Shown: piece by piece, positions 1 to 8,091 of the stretch
Numbering within the stretch: the first letter of the stretch is position 1
Layout: every line of letters starts with the position of its first letter
NCBI GenBank assembly: GCA_963719005.1
Contig: CAVRAR010000014.1
Span: 186,001-250,000 of the forward strand
Length of the DNA stretch: 64,000 nucleotides
Source of the DNA: G963675935 sp963719005
GTDB taxonomy: Bacteria; Planctomycetota; Planctomycetia; Pirellulales; Thermoguttaceae
Direction: 5' to 3'
Position numbers and translations under genes: made by a program
The notes under the pieces: generated by a model
What the model was told of the DNA's origin: nothing
What the model saw: the letters and a program-made list of their open reading frames with translations, nothing else
Database searches by the model: none

Positions 1-283
1 CGAAGAAAGCGACCTCGGCCGGGTTAAAGTCGGCCAGCCGGCTGTCATCACCACCGACAGCTTCCCCGGCAAGAAATACGAAGGCGTCGTTTCGTTCATC
101 GCCGCCGATGCCGAGTTCACCCCGAAGAACGTGCAGACGCAGAAAGAGCGAGTCAAGCTGGTCTATCGCATCAAGATCGACATCAAGAATCCAAACAGGG
201 AACTGAAGCCCGGAATGCCGGCCGACGCGGTGATTGAAATGGGGGAGAGGGGAGAGGGGAGAGGGGAGAGGGGCGGACGATGA
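1..283 (+). CDS. HlyD/RND-type periplasmic adaptor, 3' end only
   Basis: This is the C-terminal 93 codons of a membrane-fusion (HlyD) adaptor, the periplasmic link of an exporter. The frame is open from base 2. It reads through the beta-barrel stretch 'VKVGQPAVITTDSFPGKKYEG' and the family-typical ending 'LKPGMPADAVIEMG'. The last 12 residues (ERGEGRGERGGR) are encoded by a polypurine repeat, so the normal C-terminus has probably been replaced or extended by repeat sequence. Two ABC ATPases and two ABC-2 permeases follow on the same strand, the gene order of YbhGFSR-type multidrug exporters. The start lies outside the window. Substrate cannot be inferred. Confidence 0.85.
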   Translation, partial: EESDLGRVKVGQPAVITTDSFPGKKYEGVVSFIAADAEFTPKNVQTQKERVKLVYRIKIDIKNPNRELKPGMPADAVIEMGERGEGRGERGGR

Positions 284-411
284 CCAGGAAGCTCCAAACG
301 TTTTTGGGGAATCGCTCCGGCGTGTTGGCCGGCGATGGTTCTGGACATCGCCGAACCCCGCCTATTTCGATTACTCCTGTTCCCTCTCCCCTCTCCCCTC
401 TCCCCTCTTCC
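241..411. repeat. Polypurine/polypyrimidine inverted repeat
   Basis: A run of GGGGAGA units (about 241-271) is mirrored by CCCTCTC units (about 379-411), giving arms of about 30 bp around a loop of about 105 bp. The left arm encodes the C-terminus of the HlyD protein. The right arm ends directly before the ATG of the next gene, so no Shine-Dalgarno sequence is visible there. The same arm type recurs inside a permease gene at 41994-42149. Confidence 0.8.
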
Positions 412-416
412 CTCCC

Positions 417-1382
417 ATGAACGCCATCGAAACCGATCATCTGACGAAGCGATTCGGCGACCTGGCCGCGGTCGATGGGCTGACGCTCTCGGTGGCCGAG
501 GGGGAAATCTTCGGCCTCGTCGGGCCTGACGGCGCGGGAAAAACCACCACCATCCGGCTGCTCTGCTCGATCATGGAGCCCAGCGGCGGCGACGCCTGGG
601 TCGCGGGCCATCACGTCGTCCGCGATGCGGAGCGGATCAAGGAAAACATCGGCTACATGAGCCAGCGCTTCGGCCTGTACGTCGATCTGACCGTGATGGA
701 GAACCTCGATTTCTACGCCGACATCTACAGCGAGCCGCGCCGCGGCCGACGCGAAAAAATCGACCGCCTGCTGAGCTTCAGCAACCTGACGCCGTTCAAG
801 AAACGGCTGGCCGGCAATCTTTCCGGCGGAATGAAGCAGAAACTCGGGCTGGCCTGCGCCCTGATCCACACGCCGAAGGTTCTGTTTCTCGACGAGCCGA
901 CCAACGGGGTCGATCCGGTGTCGCGCCGCGACTTCTGGCGAATCCTGCACGAGTTGCACTCGGAAAAGGTCACGATTTTCGTTTCGACCGCGTATCTCGA
1001 CGAGGCCGATCGCTGCGACCGCGTCGGCTTGATCCATCGCGGCCGGCTGCTGGCGTGCGACACGCCCCGCGAACTGAAAAAGCTGATGCGAGGCACGATT
1101 CTCGAAATCCGCATGGACGATCCGCGGCCGGCGGTGCCCCTGCTGCGGCAACGGCTGACGGGCGTGACCGTAGGGCTCTTCGGCGACCGGCTGCACGTCG
1201 TCAGTCTCGAACCCGAGCGGGCCGCCGCCGAGGCGCAAGCGGCCCTGGCCGATGCCGGCTTGAGCGTGCTCGGCATCCGAACCATCGAGCCGTCGCTGGA
1301 AGACGTGTTTATTTCCGTACTCGGAGAAACGGAGAATCTCACGCAAAGGCGCGAAGGCGCAAAGGAAGAGGAAAAAGAGTAG
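417..1382 (+). CDS. ABC transporter ATP-binding protein (first of two)
   Basis: This 321-residue ATPase is predicted to power export together with the second ATPase and the downstream ABC-2 permeases. Walker A is GPDGAGKTT (residues 36-44, with Asp where Asn is usual), the signature LSGGM is near 135, and Walker B LFLDEP is near 156. The ATG at 417 is chosen because the upstream frame is repeat sequence and family similarity begins here. In E. coli YbhF two such domains are fused; here they are separate genes. The last 15 or so residues (NLTQRREGAKEEEKE) and the stop codon come from a repeat arm, so the original C-terminus was probably shorter or different. Confidence 0.9.
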   Translation: MNAIETDHLTKRFGDLAAVDGLTLSVAEGEIFGLVGPDGAGKTTTIRLLCSIMEPSGGDAWVAGHHVVRDAERIKENIGYMSQRFGLYVDLTVMENLDFYADIYSEPRRGRREKIDRLLSFSNLTPFKKRLAGNLSGGMKQKLGLACALIHTPKVLFLDEPTNGVDPVSRRDFWRILHELHSEKVTIFVSTAYLDEADRCDRVGLIHRGRLLACDTPRELKKLMRGTILEIRMDDPRPAVPLLRQRLTGVTVGLFGDRLHVVSLEPERAAAEAQAALADAGLSVLGIRTIEPSLEDVFISVLGETENLTQRREGAKEEEKE

Positions 1383-1490
1383 GGAACCACGGAGGCACGG
1401 AGGACACGGAGACGAATTATGAAAAAGAACTACCCTTATCTTCCCTTGGCGATTTCCTCCGCGCCTTGCGCCTTTGCGTGAGATTTCCCT
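1335..1490. repeat. Long inverted repeat containing a stop codon
   Basis: Arms of about 35 bp rich in AAAGGCGC (about 1335-1374) and GCGCCTTTGCG (about 1451-1490) enclose a loop with short CACGGAGG tandem repeats. The left arm encodes the C-terminal tail of the first ATPase, and the stop codon follows directly. It occupies most of the gap before the second ATPase gene. Confidence 0.75.
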
Positions 1491-1548
1491 TTTCTCGTTT
1501 CCACATTCCACGTAGGAACGAGGGAGATTTTGTTCATGGAGATGTTCC

Positions 1549-2415
1549 ATGAGCGGTAACACCAACAATTACGCCGTGGTGGTCGAAAACCTCGAAAAGC
1601 GCTTCGGCAGCTTCGTGGCGGTCGATCGCATCAGCTTTCAGGTGGCTCGGGGCGAGATTTTCGGCTTCCTCGGTCCGAATGGGGCAGGAAAATCGACCAC
1701 CATCCGCATGCTCTGCGGCATTCTCACGCCCACGGCCGGGCGCGGCACCGTCGCCGGCTTCGACATCCGCACCCAGCCCGAACAAATCAAGGCCAACATC
1801 GGCTACATGAGCCAGAAGTTCTCGCTCTACCAAGACCTGACGGTCGAGGAGAACATCGACTTTTTCAGCGGCATCTACTGCATCCCGCCCGAAAAGAAGC
1901 GGCAGCGGAAAGAGTGGGTGATCGAGATGTCGGGCCTGGCCGAGCACCGCCGCAGCTTGACGGCGATCCTCTCGGGCGGCTGGCGGCAGCGGCTCGCCCT
2001 CGGCTGCGCGATTCTGCACGAGCCGCCCATCGTCTTTCTCGATGAGCCCACCTCCGGCGTCGATCCGATCAGCCGCCGCCAGTTCTGGGATCTGATTTAC
2101 GATCTGTCGGGCAAGGGCGTAACGGTCTTCGTCACCACCCATTACATGGACGAGGCGGAATACTGCAACCGGCTCGGGCTGATCTATCGCGGCGAGCTGA
2201 TCGCGCTGGGCACGCCGCACGAGTTGAAGGTGGAGATGGCGAGGGGGACGGAGGTGGTTGCCGGGGAGATGGCCGGTGTGTCGCAAGACGCCATGCGGCA
2301 ACCACCTCCATCCCCGCCCGTTCTTCCGTCGCTTCCGTCGCTGGAAGACGTGTTTGTGGCCCGGATCGAGGCCCGCGACCGCGCCGAGCAGCCGCAAGAG
2401 GAGGTGCAGCGATGA
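1549..2415 (+). CDS. ABC transporter ATP-binding protein (second of two)
   Basis: This 288-residue ATPase is the partner of the one just upstream. Walker A GPNGAGKST is at residues 42-50, LSGGW near 141, Walker B VFLDEP near 162. Residues of about 232-256, between the ATPase core and the C-terminal 'LEDVF' segment, are encoded by a 72-bp palindrome inserted in frame (24 codons). A 9-bp tandem duplication (CTTCCGTCG) follows. The stop codon overlaps the start of the permease gene (ATGA), which indicates translational coupling. The ATPase motifs are intact. Whether the insert is tolerated in the folded protein is unknown. Confidence 0.9.
   Translation: MSGNTNNYAVVVENLEKRFGSFVAVDRISFQVARGEIFGFLGPNGAGKSTTIRMLCGILTPTAGRGTVAGFDIRTQPEQIKANIGYMSQKFSLYQDLTVEENIDFFSGIYCIPPEKKRQRKEWVIEMSGLAEHRRSLTAILSGGWRQRLALGCAILHEPPIVFLDEPTSGVDPISRRQFWDLIYDLSGKGVTVFVTTHYMDEAEYCNRLGLIYRGELIALGTPHELKVEMARGTEVVAGEMAGVSQDAMRQPPPSPPVLPSLPSLEDVFVARIEARDRAEQPQEEVQR
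2244..2315. repeat. 72-bp palindrome inside an ABC ATPase gene (family B)
   Basis: The left arm GGGGACGGAGGTGGTTGCC (2244-2262) pairs with GGCAACCACCTCCATCCCC (2297-2315) with one mismatch. Related copies lie at 17010, 19281, 49045 and 51546. The length is a multiple of three and the reading frame is kept. Confidence 0.85.
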
Positions 2416-3546
2416 AACTGCGCCGCGTCGGAGCCGTCGCCCACAAGGAATTCCTGCACGTGGTCCGCGATTTCCGCAGCCTCGCGATGGCGCTGTTGAT
2501 CCCGGTGATGATGCTGATTCTGTTCGGCTTCGCACTGACGTTGGACGTGGACAACGTGCCGATGGCGGTGTGGGATCAGAGCGGAACGGCCCGGAGCCGC
2601 GATTTCATCAGCCGCTTCGGTGCTTCGCGCTATTTCGCCGTCCGCAGTGTACGTCGACAACTACCGCGACCTGGTCCGCGCGATCGACGAGGGCCGGGTG
2701 ATGCTCGGGCTGGTCGTGCCGCGCGAGTTCGCCCAGCGGGTCGACGCCGGCCGCGACGTGGCCGTCCAGTTGATCGTCGACGGCACCGACTCGAACACCG
2801 CCACCATCGCCATCGGCTACGCCACCGTCGTGGCGCAACTCTATGCAATGGACCTGACGGCCGAACAAGGCCAGCGGCGCGGCGCGCCGCCGCTGCAAAT
2901 CCCCTTGGACGTGCGGCCGCGCGTCTGGTTCAACGAAGACCTGGAATCGAGAAACTACATCATTCCCGGCCTGATCGCGGTGCTGATGATGGTGATTTCG
3001 GCGATGCTGACCTCGCTGACAATCGCCCGCGAGTGGGAACGCGGCACGATGGAGCAACTGATCTCGACGCCGATCCAGGTGTCGGAGCTGATCGTCGGCA
3101 AGTTGTTGCCCTATTTTGCCATCGGGCTGTTCGACGTGCTGGTGGCCGTGCTGATGGGCGAGTTCGTCTTCCACGTCCCCCTGCGCGGCAACGTCGCCCT
3201 GCTTTTCGGCACCGCGTCGATCTTCCTGGTCGGAGCGCTGTCGATGGGCATGGTCATCAGCATCGTCACCAAGAGCCAACTGCTGTCGAGCCAGGTGTCC
3301 ATGCTCGCCACTTTCCTGCCGTCGTTCCTGCTGTCGGGCTTCATTTTCACCATCGCCAACATGCCGAAGGTGATTCAGATCGTCACGTACATCGTGCCCG
3401 CCCGCTATTTTATCGCCATCCTCAAGGGCATTTACCTCAAGGGCGTCGGCATGGAAATTCTCGGCGGGCAAGTGCTGTTGCTGATCGCTTACGGCACCGT
3501 GATGCTGTCGCTGGCAAGGATAAAACTCAAGAAGAAACTAACGTAA
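2412..3546 (+). CDS. ABC-2 type permease, frameshifted
   Basis: This is a membrane component of the exporter. The N-terminal part (2412 to about 2648) has the cytoplasmic 'AHKEFLHVVRDF' segment and the first membrane helix, then the frame is lost. The remainder continues one frame on, from 'YVDNYRDLVRAIDEG' to the stop at 3546, with the ABC-2 membrane helices after residue 200. One surplus base between about 2640 and 2650 explains the break. Joined, the product is about 377 residues, close to the 375 of the paralogue at 4255. The 'DGTDSNTA' segment is shared by both. Sequencing error and true pseudogene cannot be told apart here. Confidence 0.8.
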
Positions 3547-3590
3547 ACTGTGGCGCCCTTTTTCTAGGCGGTGAATTTGATTGTGCGGAT

Positions 3591-3619
3591 TTGCTCTGTT
3601 TGCGGCCGAAAGATAGAAT
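3591..3619 (+). promoter_or_regulatory. Candidate sigma70-type promoter of a toxin-antitoxin pair
   Basis: TTGCTC (3591-3596) and TAGAAT (3614-3619) are separated by 17 bp and lie 45 bp before the antitoxin start. The match is moderate. Confidence 0.35.
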
Positions 3620-3664
3620 ATCTAGCGACGGCATCTTTCTGCGATGTTTGTGGAGAAACATGCA

Positions 3665-3859
3665 ATGACGACAAAAGAAGTGATCCTGAAAGCGGTGGAA
3701 GACTTGCCGGAAGAGTGTTTGGATGACTTGGCGAATTATGCCGAACTGTTGCGGCATAAAACTGCCCTACTATCCTCGCCGACCGCGATGGCAAGCGAAC
3801 GGGTGCTCGCCAAAGATTGGCTCCGGCCGGAGGAGGATGAAGCATGGCAGGATTTGTGA
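3665..3859 (+). CDS. Probable antitoxin of a MazF/PemK-type pair
   Basis: A small acidic protein of 64 residues (71 if the ATG at 3644 is used). It begins 'MTTKEVILKAVEDLPEE', has a 'LDDLANYAELL' helix and a charged tail 'RPEEDEAW', resembling DUF2281-like antitoxins. The stop overlaps the start of the toxin gene by 16 bp, the usual arrangement for toxin-antitoxin operons. The antitoxin would bind and neutralise the toxin and repress its own promoter. The family assignment is tentative; the pairing is the stronger evidence. Confidence 0.65.
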   Translation: MTTKEVILKAVEDLPEECLDDLANYAELLRHKTALLSSPTAMASERVLAKDWLRPEEDEAWQDL

Positions 3860-4185
3860 AAGGCGACGTGGTGGTTCTCCCTTTCCCGTTCTCGGACTTG
3901 TCCCAAACCAAACGCCGTCCGGCGCTAGTGGTTGCCGAGGCCGGCGGCGGAGAATTGCTCCTCTGTCAGATCACCAGTCAGGATGTCCGCGATCGGCACG
4001 CCGTGTCTCTAGATCCCGAAGATTTTCAATCGGGTTCGCTGAGAAAGACGAGCAATATCCATCCCAACCACATCTTCACGGCCGATTCGGAAATCATTCT
4101 TTACTGCGCCGGACACGTTGCTTCTGCAAAGACCGCGAACGTTGTCGAGGAGCTTGTGTCCATTTTGCGGGCAGACGCCGGTTGA
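3844..4185 (+). CDS. MazF/PemK-family endoribonuclease toxin
   Basis: This 113-residue protein has the family start 'KGDVVVLPFPFSD', the 'KRRPALVV' strand and 'LLCQITSQ', matching the PemK/MazF fold (mRNA interferase). It overlaps the antitoxin gene. The pair sits between the two permease genes of one exporter operon, so it has probably been inserted there or transferred. A short palindromic fragment (CCCCTCTC...GAGAGGGG, about 4220-4243) follows before the next permease. No missing motif was noticed. Confidence 0.85.
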   Translation: MAGFVKGDVVVLPFPFSDLSQTKRRPALVVAEAGGGELLLCQITSQDVRDRHAVSLDPEDFQSGSLRKTSNIHPNHIFTADSEIILYCAGHVASAKTANVVEELVSILRADAG

Positions 4186-4254
4186 GAACCAGTCCGAGAA
4201 CCTGCTGCCCTAACCCCCGACCCCTCTCGCAATGGAGAGGGGAGGTAATGAATC

Positions 4255-5382
4255 ATGTTCGAGCGCGTCCGCCACATGCTGAGAAAGGAGTTCATCCAGG
4301 TCTTCCGCGACCCACGGATGCGGATCGTCATTTTCTTGATTCCGTGCTTCCAGGTGATGGTGATCGGCTATGCCGTCTCGACCGACGTGAAAAACGTGCG
4401 GACGGCCGTCTACGACCTCGACAACAGCCAGGCGAGCCGCGACGTGGCGGCGCGGTTCGTTCGCTCGGGCTATTTCGACGTCGTGGCGCGGGTCGGCGAC
4501 GAGGACGTCGCCCGCCGACTGTTGGATCGCAACGATGTGACGGCCGTGTTGCGGATCAACCACGGTTTCGCCGCCGATCTCGACGCCGGCCGCACCGCCC
4601 GGCTGCAAATCCTCATCGACGGCACCGACTCGAACACGGCCGCCATCGTGCTGAGCTACGCGGTGAAGATCGCCACGGCCTACTCCGAGCAGGTGGTCGC
4701 CGAGCGCGTGGATCGGACGTACGGGCCGGCGGGAAAGACGGGCACGGTCGATCTGCGCACCAGGGCGTGGTTCAACGAAAACCTGGAAAGCCGCAATTTC
4801 TACGTGCCCGGCGTGCTGGTCGTCGTCGTCACCCTGGCCACACTGCTGCTGACCAGCATGGCCATCGTCCGCGAAAAAGAAATCGGCACGATGGAGCAGA
4901 TCATGGTCACGCCGATCACGCCTACCCAGTTCATTCTCGGCAAGACGATCCCTTTTGCCATCATCGGGTTCGTCGACGTGCTTCTCGTGGTGCTGATCGG
5001 CGTGTTCTGGTTCGAGGTGCCGATCCACGGCAACCTTGCGCTCTTGTTGTTTTCCACCGGTCTGTACTTGATGACGACCCTCGGCGTCGGACTGCTGATT
5101 TCCACGATCAGCGAGACCCAACAGCAAGCGATGATGACCACGTTCTTCTTCTTCTTCCCGGCGATGCTGCTGTCGGGCTTCGCATTTCCGATCGCCAACA
5201 TGCCGCAGGTCGTGCAATGGATGACTGTGGTGAACCCCATCCGCTACTTTCTGGTGATCGTCCGCGGCATCTTTCTCAAGGGCGTGGGGATGGACATTCT
5301 CTGGACTCAGATGCTCCCGTTGCTGTTGATGGGAGTCGCCACTCTCTGGCTGGCAGTACGGCGATTCCACAAAACGCTGTAG
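4255..5382 (+). CDS. ABC-2 type permease (YhhJ/YbhR-like)
   Basis: This 375-residue protein is the second membrane subunit of the exporter. Residues 1-45 form the cytoplasmic start and first helix, about 60-185 a periplasmic domain with 'DGTDSNTAA', and 180-375 five further helices with the conserved 'REKEIGTMEQIMVTPI' loop. It is a paralogue of the frameshifted permease at 2412. With the HlyD protein and the two ATPases it completes a YbhGFSR-like system at the inner membrane. A repeat fragment lies just upstream; 'GGAGG' at 4240-4246 could serve as ribosome binding site. Confidence 0.9.
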   Translation: MFERVRHMLRKEFIQVFRDPRMRIVIFLIPCFQVMVIGYAVSTDVKNVRTAVYDLDNSQASRDVAARFVRSGYFDVVARVGDEDVARRLLDRNDVTAVLRINHGFAADLDAGRTARLQILIDGTDSNTAAIVLSYAVKIATAYSEQVVAERVDRTYGPAGKTGTVDLRTRAWFNENLESRNFYVPGVLVVVVTLATLLLTSMAIVREKEIGTMEQIMVTPITPTQFILGKTIPFAIIGFVDVLLVVLIGVFWFEVPIHGNLALLLFSTGLYLMTTLGVGLLISTISETQQQAMMTTFFFFFPAMLLSGFAFPIANMPQVVQWMTVVNPIRYFLVIVRGIFLKGVGMDILWTQMLPLLLMGVATLWLAVRRFHKTL

Positions 5383-5521
5383 CGACGCCTTGGGGATAAT
5401 GAGAATTCCCGAAGTCATGGCTTGACTTTGCCGATTATTCTGACGGCGTTGACTAAGTAGAGTTTGCGGGCAGGCTGCGCGAACAACGAAAGCTGCCCAG
5501 ATTAACACGAAAAAGCCCATT

Positions 5522-6574
5522 ATGGCCCCTCGTCCTCGACTTCGACCGCTGCTGATGCTGATGCTGGCGATTGTCGGGCTGACGGGCTGCCATGCCGTCG
5601 ATTTCTACGACTCCTCGCTGCAACGGCCCGTGCCGCCGGAAATGGAGCCGGCACGCGAATTGAGCATGGTCTCGCTGCCGGTCTACAAGGTCGAGCCGCC
5701 CGACATCCTCATGGTCGAAATGCTCAAGATGGTCCCCTTGCCCCCCTACCGCATCGACATCTACGACGTGCTGCAAATCCGCGCGATGGGCACGCTGTTG
5801 GATCAGCCCATCGACGGCTTCTTCCTGGTCGAGGGGGAGGGCATCGTCACCCTCGGGCCGGCTTACGGGCGGGTGCACGTGGCGGGCATGACGGTCGAGG
5901 AGGCCGGCGCGGTGATCACTGCCAGGCTCAGGCAGATCCTGTCGAAACCGGAGGTTTCGGTGCAGTTGGCCCGCACCGCCGGCACCCCGCCGGTCAGCGG
6001 CGAGTACCTGGTCGGTCCCGACGGCACGATCAACCTGCGGCAATACGGCACGCTGCACGTGGCCGGCAAGACGATCACCGAGATTCGGCAGGAGTTGAAC
6101 AAGTACCTGTCGCAGTTTTTCGATTCGCCCGACGCCTCGGTCGAGGTGCGGCAATTCAACAGCAAGGTGTTTTACGTGATCACGGAAGGCGCCGGCATGG
6201 GCGACAACATTCGCCGCGTGCCGATCACCGGCAACGACACGGTGATGGACGCATTGAGTGCGGTGAACGGTCTGTCGCAGGTGTCGAGCATGACGATCTG
6301 GGTGGCTCGTCCGGCACCGGGCGGTTTTGGCTGCGAGCAGATATTGCCGGTCGATTACGAGGCGATTACAAAGGGGGGATCGTCGGCGACGAACTATCAG
6401 ATCATGCCGGGCGATCGAGTCTTTGTGGCCGGCGACGACATGATTGCGGCGAACACCTGGTTGGGCAAGATGACGGCTCCGATCGAGCGGATTCTCGGCA
6501 TGGCGTCGTTAGGCACCTCGAGCGCCCGCAGTTGGGAAACCCTCGGCCGCGAATACAACCGAACCCGGTTCTAG
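5522..6574 (+). CDS. Polysaccharide biosynthesis/export lipoprotein (Wza-like)
   Basis: A 350-residue predicted lipoprotein with lipobox LTGC (cleavage before Cys23). Two poly_export-type segments follow: 'YRIDIYDVLQIRAMG...' with 'VHVAGMTVEEAG' (about 75-150), and 'YLVGPDGTINLRQYG...' with 'LHVAGKTITEIRQEL' (about 160-225). An SLBB-like segment ('VFYVITEGAGMGDNIRRVPI') comes next. Wza-like proteins form the outer-membrane channel for capsule or exopolysaccharide. No glycosyltransferase is adjacent; other export genes lie at 9368 and 23194-26210. Confidence 0.85.
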   Translation: MAPRPRLRPLLMLMLAIVGLTGCHAVDFYDSSLQRPVPPEMEPARELSMVSLPVYKVEPPDILMVEMLKMVPLPPYRIDIYDVLQIRAMGTLLDQPIDGFFLVEGEGIVTLGPAYGRVHVAGMTVEEAGAVITARLRQILSKPEVSVQLARTAGTPPVSGEYLVGPDGTINLRQYGTLHVAGKTITEIRQELNKYLSQFFDSPDASVEVRQFNSKVFYVITEGAGMGDNIRRVPITGNDTVMDALSAVNGLSQVSSMTIWVARPAPGGFGCEQILPVDYEAITKGGSSATNYQIMPGDRVFVAGDDMIAANTWLGKMTAPIERILGMASLGTSSARSWETLGREYNRTRF

Positions 6575-6581
6575 CGACAAA

Positions 6582-6688
6582 ACAACAGCAAAGGAGGGAA
6601 AAAGGGGACAGGTCCAATTTGCCGGAACGGCCCGGAGGGTGCTGCGCACAAATTGGACCTGTCCCCTTTTTCCCACAACAGCAAAGGA
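6582..6688. mobile_element. 79-bp palindromic element with 14-bp direct repeats (family A)
   Basis: The arms GGGAAAAAGGGGACAGGTCC... (6596-6620) and its exact 25-base reverse complement (6650-6674) enclose a 29-bp GC-rich loop. The 14-mer ACAACAGCAAAGGA lies on both sides (6582-6595 and 6675-6688) and abuts the arms exactly, as a target-site duplication would. A second copy, loop included, lies inverted at 25281-25359. It has no coding capacity, so a transposase in trans would be needed. Confidence 0.8.
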
Positions 6689-6697
6689 CGCAACGGT

Positions 6698-7906
6698 ATG
6701 GCACGTTGGCAATGGCTCGGGGCAATGGCGTTTGTGGGAGCGATCCTGTTGGCATCGTGCCTGTCTAAGGCTTGGGCGCAGCAGCCGCGGCTTGAGTACC
6801 CGCCTCCTGGCCCGTGTAGTTGCGTGCCGAACGTCAGGGAGTTCGGCCACTATGAACCAAAGTGGCGACGATGGCCTTGCGAGGTGCGGCTGGAGCAGAT
6901 TAACCCGCACGCGCCCACTTCCGTGGTTCTTCCGACGCCGGAAGGGCGGGAGATCGTGCCTCCGCCGAAAGCCAGCGGAGGACCGCAGCAACCGCAGCCG
7001 CAACAGCCGCAACAGCCGCAACCGCCCTCTAACCACGGAGAAAGTACGCTGCCGCCAGGTGGTACCATTCGGGGAATGGAAGGGACGACCCCGGGAGGGT
7101 CCGAGAAGAAGCCGGGCTCCAGCAAGCCGACGATCGAGGGTGAATTGCCCGGCTTGCTGCCCGAGCCGGAACCGAACAAGCCATCGAACCCTGTACCGCC
7201 GACTAACCCCCCCGACAAGCCTCCCGCGGACGGGCAGCCCAAGAGTTCGCTGCGGGAAGACGGGCCCAAGCTGGCAAACTCGTCCAATGTCACGGCGGTC
7301 CATCCAGCGCAACTAACAGACACACAATTTGGCGGACAGACGGTTCGGCAGAAAGACAATCGGCCGTCCGCGCCAGCGGCCCGCAATACGAAAGCTGACG
7401 CCGTGGTCGCGTTGACGAGCGACATGGGACCGGAGCGAAACGCCGCGCTGCCCCACGGCTACCAGGCCGATGCCATCGGGGTGACGCCGGGCTCGTCGGC
7501 CGCCGCGATTGAGCCGGCGGCTTATGCAATGGCCGAGTCGCCCCCCAACCCTGCGGCTGTCAGCCATGTCGCCCTTCCGTCGGTGGCGCTCGGCGGCTAT
7601 TGTCCGGTGGAATTGAGCGAAAACGGCCGCTGGGTATTGGGCGATCTCCGTTGGACGGTCGTTCACCGGGGGTGGATCTATCGCCTCTCGGGCGCCGAGC
7701 AACGGCGACGGTTCCTGGCCGATCCCGACCGTTTTTCGCCCGCCAATTCCGGCAATGACGTCGTGTTGTCGGTAACCAAGAATCGAAGCGTCGCCGGCCG
7801 GACGGCTTACTGCGCCATTTACGACACTCGTCTGTACATGTTCTCCAGCGCGGCCACGCAGGCCGAATTCAACAGAAACCCGGAACGGTACGCGATACGA
7901 AAGTAG
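6698..7906 (+). CDS. Secreted proline-rich protein with C-terminal YHS-like domain
   Basis: A 402-residue protein. The ATG at 6698 is followed by a signal peptide ending near 'SLSKAWAQ'. An in-frame ATG upstream lies in the palindrome and is disfavoured. Residues of about 80-200 are rich in Pro, Gln and Gly (QPQPQQPQ runs). Residues 301-402 form a YHS-like region of two halves: 'YCPVELSENGRWV...' with 'FLADPDRFSPANSGNDVV', then 'YCAIYDTRLYMFSS' with 'FNRNPERYA'. Such proteins recur in Planctomycetes; the role is unknown, and metal or protein binding at the envelope is only a guess. Confidence 0.8.
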   Translation: MARWQWLGAMAFVGAILLASCLSKAWAQQPRLEYPPPGPCSCVPNVREFGHYEPKWRRWPCEVRLEQINPHAPTSVVLPTPEGREIVPPPKASGGPQQPQPQQPQQPQPPSNHGESTLPPGGTIRGMEGTTPGGSEKKPGSSKPTIEGELPGLLPEPEPNKPSNPVPPTNPPDKPPADGQPKSSLREDGPKLANSSNVTAVHPAQLTDTQFGGQTVRQKDNRPSAPAARNTKADAVVALTSDMGPERNAALPHGYQADAIGVTPGSSAAAIEPAAYAMAESPPNPAAVSHVALPSVALGGYCPVELSENGRWVLGDLRWTVVHRGWIYRLSGAEQRRRFLADPDRFSPANSGNDVVLSVTKNRSVAGRTAYCAIYDTRLYMFSSAATQAEFNRNPERYAIRK

Positions 7907-8012
7907 TCGGCAGTCGGCAGTGGGCAGTCGGCAGTCGGCAATGCGAAACGGTGCTCGGCTTTGTCGTTGGGGAATCAGCAATCAGTAATCGGCAATCGGC
8001 AATCAGCAATCC
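7902..8012. repeat. Degenerate short repeats (GGCAGTC / AATCGGC)
   Basis: Tandem degenerate 7-mers of the type AGTCGGC and AATCAGC fill the gap after the YHS-like gene. A similar tract is translated inside the ATPase gene near 24527-24586. Confidence 0.65.
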
Positions 8013-8091
8013 CCGCCTCCCTCGTCTGGCCCAAACCTCCGCCGGCGGGTAAAATGACGGTCTGTCGGATAGTTCAGGGAGGCTTACGCTG

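Noticed and set aside
2184..3471. Long open frames antisense to the ABC genes
   Set aside because: High GC gives long antisense frames throughout the window. They have no family motifs and mirror the real genes.
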